27,459 bases of DNA from contig CAZIAK010000055.1 of NCBI GenBank assembly GCA_964537035.1, positions 1-27,459 on the forward strand. Direction: 5' to 3'. How positions within the stretch are numbered: the stretch's first letter is position 1; each line of letters starts with the position of its first letter. The notes under the pieces are model-generated. The model did not search any database. It saw only the letters and a list, made by a program, of their open reading frames with translations, and was not told the DNA's origin. Source of the DNA: CAZIAK01 sp964537035 (GTDB lineage: Bacteria > Planctomycetota > B15-G4). The position numbers and the translations under genes are program-made. Shown one piece after another: positions 1 through 8,615 of the stretch.

Positions 1-100
1 GGGTCGGCTTTGCCTCCACACTCGCTGCAGACCCCCCTGGTGAAAAACAGGGACGCCCTCGTCGGTGTTAGGGCTGGCGACTGTGGCCTTTCGGGGGGTC
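1..100. repeat. Dispersed 3'-end repeat, copy A (cut by window edge)
   Basis: The first 59 bases match 27071-27129 with three mismatches, and weaker similarity runs on to about base 100. The shared part includes the second half of the conserved core (CCTCCACACTCGC) and the right palindrome arm seen at 27102-27128. The left half must lie outside the window. The copy sits downstream of the 3' end of the minus-strand gene that ends at 175, as the other two copies also sit at gene 3' ends. Confidence 0.75.
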
Positions 101-174
101 GTTGTAGGCGGGCTGTGGGTTTGTGCCCGGGGCGTCGTCCAGTGCCGGGCTACGACTTCGTGTAGCACTGCCTC

Positions 175-1986
<1,812 letters not shown>

Positions 1987-2108
1987 GAGGGTCGCAGCTG
2001 CCCTGTCTGGGCCGCGCGATGCGGCGACATCCTAGCCTGATCGAGCTCATGACGGCCGTGTCATGCTCGGGTCTCGTCTCATGACGTGCGGACGAACGTG
2101 CAGCTGCT

Positions 2109-2978
2109 TCAGCTCTTCTTGCGCAGGTACACGAACCAATAGACCAGGCCCACGAGGCCCGACCCGCCCACGATGTTGCCCAGGGTCACGGGCACGAGGT
2201 TGGCCAGCAGGAACGCGCTCCAGGTCAGGTCGCCCCAGGCGCCGGGTGCGGAGCCGATGTCGGTCCAGAAAGACGCTGGAGCGGTGGAGCGGCTAAAGAG
2301 GGCCACCGGTACGAAGTACATGTTGGCCACGCAGTGCTCGAAACCCGCGGCGACGAAGGCCGCGACGGGAGGGACCACGGCGAGGATGCGATCTGTCGTG
2401 CTCCGCGCGCTCATGGCCAACCACACGGCGAGGCAGACCAGGGCGTTGCAGAGGATGCCCAGCAACAGCGCCTCGCCGAAGCCGAGAGCGAGCTTGTGTC
2501 GAGCGATGGACAGGGCTGTGGCACCCACCGCTCCCTGACCAAACGTCAGTTGGCCGCTGGCCGCCACGAGCGCCGCAGTGCCCACGGCGCCCACGAAGTT
2601 GCCCACGTAGACCAGCACCCAGTTGCGCAGCAGTCTGCGGGTGGGCACCTGCCCGCTGGCCCAGGCCATGACGATCAGGTTGTTGCCGGTGAACAACTCG
2701 GCGCCGCCGACGACCACGAGGATCAGGCCCACGGAGAACACCAGGCCGGAGAGCAGTCGGGCCGGTCCCCAGCCCAAGGCTTCTGCCGCGCCTGGAGCGA
2801 CGCTGGTGGAGAAGACCGCTCCCAAGGCGATGAACGCCCCGGCCAGGACACCGAGTACGAGGACGGTGGGAGCAGAGCCCCTGGCCTTGGTCACGCCCAC
2901 AGACTCTGCCTTGGAGGCCATGGCTGGAGGGAGCAGGGCGTCGTACTGGGCGCTGGGCTTGGGCTGGTCGTCGTTCAG
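2109..2978 (-). CDS. Formate/nitrite transporter (FNT) family channel
   Basis: Inner-membrane protein of the FNT family, which moves small monovalent anions or their acids (formate, nitrite, hydrosulfide). About six hydrophobic segments are visible, with FNT signatures: AGAFIALGA in the first helix, GAELFTGNN after the second, GFEHCVANMYF near the fourth, and GNIVGGSG late. The first ATG (2921) would remove the conserved N-terminal amphipathic segment. The frame stays open upstream and encodes YDALLPPAMA, as expected for the family. A CTG at 2976-2978 has AGGAG (2986-2990) seven bases upstream, so I place the start there, giving 289 residues. Which anion is carried cannot be told from sequence. 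It lies alone between the fusion lipoprotein and the sulfatase, all on the minus strand. Confidence 0.9.
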   Translation of the reverse strand: MNDDQPKPSAQYDALLPPAMASKAESVGVTKARGSAPTVLVLGVLAGAFIALGAVFSTSVAPGAAEALGWGPARLLSGLVFSVGLILVVVGGAELFTGNNLIVMAWASGQVPTRRLLRNWVLVYVGNFVGAVGTAALVAASGQLTFGQGAVGATALSIARHKLALGFGEALLLGILCNALVCLAVWLAMSARSTTDRILAVVPPVAAFVAAGFEHCVANMYFVPVALFSRSTAPASFWTDIGSAPGAWGDLTWSAFLLANLVPVTLGNIVGGSGLVGLVYWFVYLRKKS

Positions 2979-3102
2979 CTGTCCGCTCCTGGTCGAGGGT
3001 GGCTCTCTCGGCAGCGGGGCAGCTTACTCTTCTCGCGCCCGCTCCAAGAGTGGCCAGCTCTGCAACGATCTGCCGTCACGTTGTCGCGTCCGTGGGCCAG
3101 CC

Positions 3103-4473
3103 TCAGGGAGCTGGCAGCAGGTCAAAGAGAACGTCTCGCAGCTTGAACAAGGCGGTGGTTTCGTCTGGTGTGAGAGGTTGGCTGAGCAGATTGAACGTCT
3201 CGAACGGGTCGACCCACATGTCGAAGAACTCGCCCGTGGGATTGGGGCCGACCACCAGCTTGTAGCGATCGTCGCGCACGGTCCGATCGAGGACAGTGGC
3301 CACAGAGTAATCATTGGGCCAGAAGAACTCTGAGTACAGGTGAGAGCGAGGCAGGGGCGTGGGGGTGTTCTCGAGGAGTGGAAGGAAGCTCCTGGAGTCG
3401 AGGGTCACGCCTTGCATGGTCACCGCCGGATTGATGTGGGCGATGTTGGCCACGGTGGCCAGGATGTCGACCGCGTGGATCATGGCTGTGGTCTGGCGCC
3501 CCGGGTCCTGCACATGGAAGCCCTTCGCGATGAAAGGCACCCGCACTCCGCCGATGTAGGGCGTGGCCTTGGACTTGTCGGGATCGAAGGGCGGCAGCAC
3601 CACATCGGGATGGCTGCCGTTGTCGCCCAGGAAGAGAACCGTCGCGCGCTCGAGCAGCGTGGGGTCCATGCTGGCGAACAGGCGCCCCATCTCCGTGTCC
3701 ATGGCCTCGACCATGGCGTTGTAGAACGGCTTGGGGTCGGTCAGCGGATCCAGGCCGGTGAGATCCACCGTGTGCAGCTTTGCGGGCGGCGCATGAAACG
3801 GCTTGTGGGGCGCGCTGAAGGCGAGCAAGGCGAACCAGGGCTCGGGGGCGCTCTCGACCCAGGACAGGGTGTCGTCCACCTGGTCAGACGTGGCGTAGGC
3901 CGTCGACTGGCTCGCGACTCCGTTGACCACCTTGGGCCAGTTGACGTAAGTGCCCTCTTCGATGTTGCCCATGGTCCCGGAGAAGTGGGAGTAGCCTTGC
4001 TCGTTGGGCTTGTCGTGACCGGTCGCCACATCATCGAGGTGCCACTTGCCGATCAACGCCTTGTCCCAGACCCCTGGGGCGCCCAGCTCGAGCATCTCGG
4101 GGATGGTGATCTCGGACAGGGCCAGCGCGCTCGGGCTCTCTTCGATGATGGAGCCGATGTTCGTGCGAAAGCCGTAGCGCCCGGTCTGAATCGCAGCTCG
4201 TGTGGGACTGCAGATGGGGTTGGCCCAGGCGTTCTCGAAGGTCACGCCCTGGGCAGCCAAGGCGTCGATGTTGGGCGTGTTGGGCAGCTGGGTGCCGAGG
4301 CCGTACACGCTCAGCTGGTCGACGCCCAGATCGTCCGCGAGAATGACCAGCACGTTGCCAGGGAAACCGGGGTCGCCCGGGGGGACCTTGCCGACGATGG
4401 GCTCGGCCTCCTGGGCTGAGGTCGAGGCTCCGAGGCAGAGCAAGAGGCTCCACAGCAGACAACGTTTCGGCAC
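3103..4473 (-). CDS. Exported sulfatase (formylglycine-dependent)
   Basis: Type I sulfatase that would hydrolyse sulfate esters outside the cytoplasm. It has the Asp-Asp metal site in ILADDLG (Asp47, Asp48) and the C-x-P-x-R signature CSPTR (Cys88-Arg92), whose Cys is converted to formylglycine. It also shows the IGKWHL, APHKPFH and LGDNGSHPD blocks that complete the metal and sulfate pocket. An N-terminal signal peptide (KRCLLWSLLLCLGASTSA) fits start at GTG 4473, which has GGAG seven bases upstream; the frame extends to an ATG at 4554, but that would bury the signal peptide. Length 456 aa is normal. It is divergent from an arylsulfotransferase-like gene across about 160 bases. The substrate is unknown; sulfated polysaccharides are the usual guess in this phylum. 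The partner formylglycine-generating enzyme is not in the window. Confidence 0.93.
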   Translation of the reverse strand: MPKRCLLWSLLLCLGASTSAQEAEPIVGKVPPGDPGFPGNVLVILADDLGVDQLSVYGLGTQLPNTPNIDALAAQGVTFENAWANPICSPTRAAIQTGRYGFRTNIGSIIEESPSALALSEITIPEMLELGAPGVWDKALIGKWHLDDVATGHDKPNEQGYSHFSGTMGNIEEGTYVNWPKVVNGVASQSTAYATSDQVDDTLSWVESAPEPWFALLAFSAPHKPFHAPPAKLHTVDLTGLDPLTDPKPFYNAMVEAMDTEMGRLFASMDPTLLERATVLFLGDNGSHPDVVLPPFDPDKSKATPYIGGVRVPFIAKGFHVQDPGRQTTAMIHAVDILATVANIAHINPAVTMQGVTLDSRSFLPLLENTPTPLPRSHLYSEFFWPNDYSVATVLDRTVRDDRYKLVVGPNPTGEFFDMWVDPFETFNLLSQPLTPDETTALFKLRDVLFDLLPAP

Positions 4474-4636
4474 GCGAACTCTCCGATCATCACCAACCCA
4501 AGCGCACTTCAAGCTACCACAGGATGGAAGATCCCGCAGATGAGCGGCGGTCATCAGTCTGGCGACCCTTGAATCAGATCAGCCCATGGGGGGCCTTCCC
4601 TGGTCCTGCACGGGTCGCTCTGCGAGCATCTCTGTC

Positions 4637-6271
4637 ATGAAGACCATGCGATCGATCTCACAGCGACTGACCCTGTTCTCGTGCGTCGTGTTGGCACTCT
4701 CTGCGGAGGCGACCTTCGCGCAGGATGCTGACCGGCCGAGTCATCCACCGGGGTCAGGGCCCCCACCGCTCCACGGAGGTCCAGGCGCCGCCCCTGACTC
4801 GCCAGGCACAGGCCCTGATGCTGAGGCCGACGACCCTGAGCGGCCGCGCTTCTGGTCTGCAGCCGAAGAGGCGCCGCCCCGCGGCTTGCGGCTCAACGAG
4901 CCCGAGGCGTTTGACGGCTACACGCTCTTCGCGCCGCTCAACTCCACGGCGGTGCATCTTGTCGACATGGCTGGCGAGGTGGTGCACACCTGGCAGACCG
5001 ATTCGGCGCCCGGTGCGTGGGTGTACCTGCTCGACGACGGTCGCTTGCTGCGTCTGGGTCGCCAGGATGAGAACCCACGCTTCAAGGGCGGTGGCATCGG
5101 CGGCATCATCGAGACCCTCGCGCCAGACGGCACCGTGCTCTGGCACTGGGACCTGGCCGACGCGTCGCGCCAGCAGCATCACGACGTCGAACCCTTGCCG
5201 AACGGCAACCTGCTCGTCATCGCCTGGGAGCAGCTGCCAGGCCTGGAGGCCATTGGCCTGGGCCGCGATCCCCGAGAGGTTGCCAGGCGCGGGTTCTGGC
5301 CCGACATGATCCTGGAGGTCAAGCCGATCCTTCCCGACGGCGCTGAGATCGTCTGGGAGTGGCATGCCATCGACCACCTGGTGCAGGACTTCGACACGCA
5401 CCTGCCGGGCTACGGGTTGATCGCAGAGCATCCCGAGCTGATCGACATCAACGGCGATCACCGCGATGCGCCGCCGCTCTCCTTGGCCGAGATCGACGAG
5501 CAGCGCGCTCTCGAGGAGCAGATGCGCGCCCTTGGCTACGTCGGGGGCGGCGACGATGACGATGGCGAGGGCGGCGAGGGCGACGAACCGGACAGCGACT
5601 GGTTGCACACCAACGCCATCGCCTATCACGCCGAGCTCGACCTGATCGTGCTGAGCACACCCCACTTCAGCGAGCTGTGGGTGATCGACCACTCGACCAC
5701 CACCGCAGAGGCCAGCTCCCACGAAGGCGGCCGCTGGGGGCACGGCGGCGATCTGCTCTGGCGCTGGGGACATCCCCGTCGTTATGGCGCCGGGAGCGAC
5801 GATGACCAGCAGCTGTTCTACCAGCACGACGCCACCTGGTTGCCGGGCAGCGCGGCCGATGGTCTGCGTCTGCAGGTGTTCAACAACGGCCGCGGTCGTG
5901 CAGACGGCGACTACTCATCAGTCGACGAGCTCTTGCTGCCCTTCGATCTGGAGCAGGGCTTCGTGCGCGAGGCCGGCCAGGCTTTTGGTCCAGCCGAGCC
6001 CTCGTGGAGCTACAGCGCTGGCGACGACTTCTTCTCGGCTTTCATCTCTGGTGCTCAACGTCTGCCCAACGGCAACACCTTGATCTGCTCGGGCGCACCG
6101 GGGCGCCTGTTCGAAGTGACCCGCGACGGCAAGGTGGTGTGGGACTACCGCAATCCCTTGGGCGGTGACGTTGAGCCTCCCGAGCATGCGGGCAAGGCCC
6201 CGCCCCTGTCCCTGTTTCGCGGCACCCGGCTGGGCGTGGACCATCCCGGCGTGGCGGCTCTGCTGCGGTGA
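4637..6271 (+). CDS. Exported arylsulfotransferase (ASST)-like beta-propeller protein
   Basis: Resembles the arylsulfotransferase family: repeated propeller blades with H(H)DVEPLPNGNLLV, QRLPNGNTLICSG and RLFEVTRDGKVVWDY, plus WHWDL-type strands. An N-terminal signal peptide (ISQRLTLFSCVVLALSAEATFA) predicts export. A low-complexity acidic stretch lies at about residues 303-320 (DDDDGEGGEGDE), with an adjacent ALGYVGG motif. The start is placed at ATG 4637 just before the signal peptide, giving 544 aa; an ATG at 4586 would add 17 residues of no clear function. True ASSTs move sulfate between phenols without PAPS, but many relatives in environmental bacteria have no shown activity, so function is tentative. 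It overlaps the following nitroreductase by GTGA, so the two are probably translationally coupled. Confidence 0.85.
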   Translation: MKTMRSISQRLTLFSCVVLALSAEATFAQDADRPSHPPGSGPPPLHGGPGAAPDSPGTGPDAEADDPERPRFWSAAEEAPPRGLRLNEPEAFDGYTLFAPLNSTAVHLVDMAGEVVHTWQTDSAPGAWVYLLDDGRLLRLGRQDENPRFKGGGIGGIIETLAPDGTVLWHWDLADASRQQHHDVEPLPNGNLLVIAWEQLPGLEAIGLGRDPREVARRGFWPDMILEVKPILPDGAEIVWEWHAIDHLVQDFDTHLPGYGLIAEHPELIDINGDHRDAPPLSLAEIDEQRALEEQMRALGYVGGGDDDDGEGGEGDEPDSDWLHTNAIAYHAELDLIVLSTPHFSELWVIDHSTTTAEASSHEGGRWGHGGDLLWRWGHPRRYGAGSDDDQQLFYQHDATWLPGSAADGLRLQVFNNGRGRADGDYSSVDELLLPFDLEQGFVREAGQAFGPAEPSWSYSAGDDFFSAFISGAQRLPNGNTLICSGAPGRLFEVTRDGKVVWDYRNPLGGDVEPPEHAGKAPPLSLFRGTRLGVDHPGVAALLR

Positions 6272-7014
6272 ATCATGTGCTGAGTACCATGGCCGCCCAT
6301 CGCACTGTGCGCGCGTTTCGTTCCGAGGCCGTGCCCGACGAGGTGGTGCAGCGCGCGGTGGCGGCGGCCCAGAGAGCGGCGACCTCCAGCTGGATCCAGG
6401 CCTACGCGTTGATCGCAGTGAGCGACCCCACCGAGCGGCAGCGGCTGGTAGAGCTCACCGGCGGGCAACCCCAGGTGGCAGAGGCCGGCGCCTTCTATGT
6501 GATCTGCGCTGAGGTGCGTCGGCACCAGCTGGTCTACGACGATCACCAGCAGACCTACCACGGCAACCTCGAGACGTTCTTGCTGGCCACCATCGACGCG
6601 TCGCTCTTCGCCCAGAACCTGGTGCTGGCGTTCGAGTCCCAGGGGTACGGCACCTGCTTCATCGGGGGGCTGCGCAATGACCTTCCAGCTGTAGACAGGC
6701 TGCTGCAGATCCCGGAGGGGGTCTGGCCGCTGTTCGGTCTCTGTGTGGGCAAGGAAGCGGTGAGACCAGAAGCAGAGCCAGGCCTGTTGCGTCCGCGCCT
6801 ACCGGTGTCAGCGGTACTGATGAAAGACCGCTATCTCGACGATGACGCCAGCCGCGCAGCCATCGCCGCCCATGACGAGGCTTCGGCGGAATACTTCACG
6901 GAGCGGGGCCATCCCGAGCGTCGTTGGAGCACGGGGCTGGCGCGCAAGTTCGCCAAGCCCCTGCGCCCCGAGTTGTTCGACTACTACACCTCGAAGGGCG
7001 CCCGACTGCAGTAG
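6268..7014 (+). CDS. NfsA-like NADPH-dependent nitroreductase / flavin reductase
   Basis: Cytoplasmic FMN oxidoreductase of the nitroreductase superfamily, closest in layout to the NfsA/FRP branch. The N-terminal HRTVRAFR motif binds FMN. Residues ~95-125 (ATIDASLFAQNLVLAFESQGYGTCFIGG) form the conserved core helix and loop. GLCVGKEA lies near residue 165, followed by PRLPVSAVLMKDRY. A C-terminal arm with RPELFDYYTSKGA is typical of this branch. Length 248 aa is normal. The GTG start overlaps the ASST-like stop (GTGA at 6268-6271), so it is likely co-expressed with it. It could reduce nitroaromatics, quinones or free flavin; the natural substrate is unknown. Confidence 0.9.
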   Translation: MNHVLSTMAAHRTVRAFRSEAVPDEVVQRAVAAAQRAATSSWIQAYALIAVSDPTERQRLVELTGGQPQVAEAGAFYVICAEVRRHQLVYDDHQQTYHGNLETFLLATIDASLFAQNLVLAFESQGYGTCFIGGLRNDLPAVDRLLQIPEGVWPLFGLCVGKEAVRPEAEPGLLRPRLPVSAVLMKDRYLDDDASRAAIAAHDEASAEYFTERGHPERRWSTGLARKFAKPLRPELFDYYTSKGARLQ

Positions 7015-7066
7015 GGGGCTGTGCTGCAGGTCTGCAGCTTGGTGGTGCTGCGAGCGGGGCAGTTTG

Positions 7067-7133
7067 CGGAGGGGACCGTGGCGCTCAGACAGATTGGCTG
7101 CACCTCAACACTCGCGCCACGCCCCCCCCTCCG
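7067..7133. repeat. Dispersed 3'-end repeat, copy C (diverged, arms still pair)
   Basis: Lies between convergent genes (stops at 7014 and 7134). The core 7082-7115 (CGCTCAGACAG...GGCT...CCTC.ACACTCGC) matches 27061-27095 with a few substitutions and one deletion. The flanking arms are unlike those of the copy near 27.1 kb yet still pair with each other: CGGAGGGG (7067-7074) with CCCCTCCG (7126-7133), and GTGGCG (7078-7083) with CGCCAC (7115-7120). It may act as a terminator for both genes. Confidence 0.6.
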
Positions 7134-8525
7134 TCAGCTGTCGTCCAGGCCGCATTCTTGCGGGGAGTCTACCCAGACCTGTACCGCGGGTTGAGTGATC
7201 CAGTCGACGTCATAGAGTGAGACGAAGGTCGGTGCGATGCGGGGCGTGTCCGGGGCCGTGCGCAACAAGAAGCCGATGGCGCCGGGGGACGAGTCACGGC
7301 CCCGCCCGTTGTTGTCCGTGCGTCCCCACCTTGTGCCCACGGCGACGAGCTCGAAGTCATCGAAGCGGCTGGTGTGAGTGTTCCAGAGCGCGTCGCCTGC
7401 CAACCGGGTCTCGATGCCGTGGGGGCGTTCTTGTGCCGGAGTCCAGGTGCCGGGGGCCAGGCGCCACTTGCCGTCGGCGTCGGCGCGGGTCGTGCCGGCG
7501 AGGCTCAGAGTGGCCAGGCCGTCGTGCAGCGCCGTCACCGTGGCTCGCAGGCTGGCCTCTGTGAGCTCGTCGTCCGCGTAGGGCAAGGACTGGCCTGCGG
7601 CGTTGTCCACCAGATGAAAGCGGGCCATGCGTCGGGCCAACAGGGGCAGCTCGAACTGATCGCCCAGGGACATCTCGGGAGGCAGCAGGGTCGCAAGCTC
7701 GCCCCTGGAGACCCACATGTGGTCCAGGTTCCAGCGGGAACTGCGCTCGCCGTCCAGACCCGTGGGAGGCAGGTCGCGGGCGATGCGTTCGAGCACCAAC
7801 CCACCTTCGGGCCAGCTGTGCTCCCAGCGATGATCGGGGGAGACGTCGACACCGGCGGCGAGGTGACGCGACTCGTCTGGCAGCTGGGCCCAAGCCGCCA
7901 GGCCTTGCTCCAAGACCTGGACGATCTTGTCTGTGTTGCGCGTGTTGGCGTGGGCCAGGAGTACGCCTCCCGGTGCGATCACCCAGACGCCTTGTCTTGT
8001 CCCCCGATCGGTGATGCGCTCGCCGTTGTTCACCGTGCGTTGAAAGAAGACGCAGTCGGCCTCCGAGCCTCGTTGCAGGCGCCAGACCTCGTCGGCCACG
8101 CAGACGAAACGATCAGAGAGGGCGATCACCCTCGGGTCGCTGATGACGGACCGACGGTCCGCCAGGCCATTGGCTCATGTACAGCCGAGGGGGTGCCCGT
8201 TCATGGCCCAGAAGAACATGGGTAGCTGCCGGGCGTCCGCTGCAGAGAGGCCCTCGGAGAAGTCAGCGATCCAGTCGATGGCCTGGTAGGACAGCTCGTC
8301 TCCTTGAGGCTGCAGGTGCTCGACCCATCGCGGCAACTCGGCGAGCTTCAGTTGCGGCGACGTGGGCAGGCCGGCGACTGCAGACGGGGGCTGCATGGCT
8401 GTCGCGGGTGTGTGGGCCGGGTCTTGCACCGGCGCCACGGGAGCGTCGTGAGTGCCCGCGCAGGCAGTGAGCAGGGCAAGGGACACAACGGTGGTCGCGC
8501 TGAGGAGGTATGGCATGCCCGACAT
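7134..8525 (-). CDS. Putative selenoprotein: thioredoxin-like lipoprotein read through an in-frame TGA
   Basis: Two open halves, 8525-8178 and 8174-7134, lie in the same frame and are separated only by TGA at 8175-8177. The first half has a lipoprotein signal (LLTAC) and runs into MFFWAMNGHPLGCT. The second begins ANGLADRRSVISDP and continues without stop. Together they read like a thioredoxin-like segment (FFWAM...GCT-U...SDPRVIALSDRFVCV), with Cys115-Thr116-Sec117 where a CxxC would sit. A hairpin of bacterial SECIS geometry follows the TGA. Read through, the protein is 463 residues; residues ~185-463 are unrecognised. ATG 8525 or ATG 8516 could be the start; TTG 8543 lies inside a terminator T-tract and is rejected. 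Alternatives are a nonsense mutation, a sequencing error, or two separate genes. The second half alone would start at GTG 8129 in mid-fold, which argues against two genes. Confidence 0.72.
8144..8177 (-). promoter_or_regulatory. Candidate bacterial SECIS element with its UGA codon
   Basis: Reading the minus strand, UGA is at 8177-8175. After ten bases a 9-bp stem (8164-8156 with 8152-8144, one G-U pair) closes a three-base loop GUC at 8155-8153. The loop therefore falls 20-22 bases after the UGA, the same distance as the GUC in the E. coli fdhF SECIS as I recall it. A G in the first two loop positions is the known SelB requirement. The hairpin is wholly inside the reading frame, as bacterial SECIS elements are. 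Confidence 0.68.
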
Positions 8526-8540
8526 TGTAGGACAGCTCGC

Positions 8541-8584
8541 CAAAACGAAAACCGGGGCGCCCAGGAGGACCCTGGGCGCCCCGG
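8541..8584 (-). terminator. Intrinsic terminator of the metalloprotease gene
   Basis: A perfect 14-bp inverted repeat (8552-8565 with 8571-8584) with a five-base loop is followed on the minus strand by TTTTCGTTTT. It begins 32 bases past the stop codon of the metalloprotease gene. It ends about 16 bases before the start of the selenoprotein candidate. Confidence 0.9.
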
Positions 8585-8615
8585 CAGGAGCAGTGCTGAT
8601 TGCTCAGAGCGGCAA

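Noticed and set aside
2919..2921. ATG as start of the FNT channel
   Set aside because: It would cut off the conserved N-terminal FNT segment and has no ribosome binding site.
7134..8543. Two independent genes, or a plain pseudogene, split by the TGA at 8175
   Set aside because: The second half would have to start in the middle of a fold, no frameshift is present, and a SECIS-like hairpin sits at the exact expected distance. A nonsense mutation remains the main alternative but explains less.
8541..8543. TTG start for the selenoprotein candidate
   Set aside because: It lies in the T-tract of the upstream terminator and has no ribosome binding site; ATG 8525 or 8516 gives a better lipoprotein signal.
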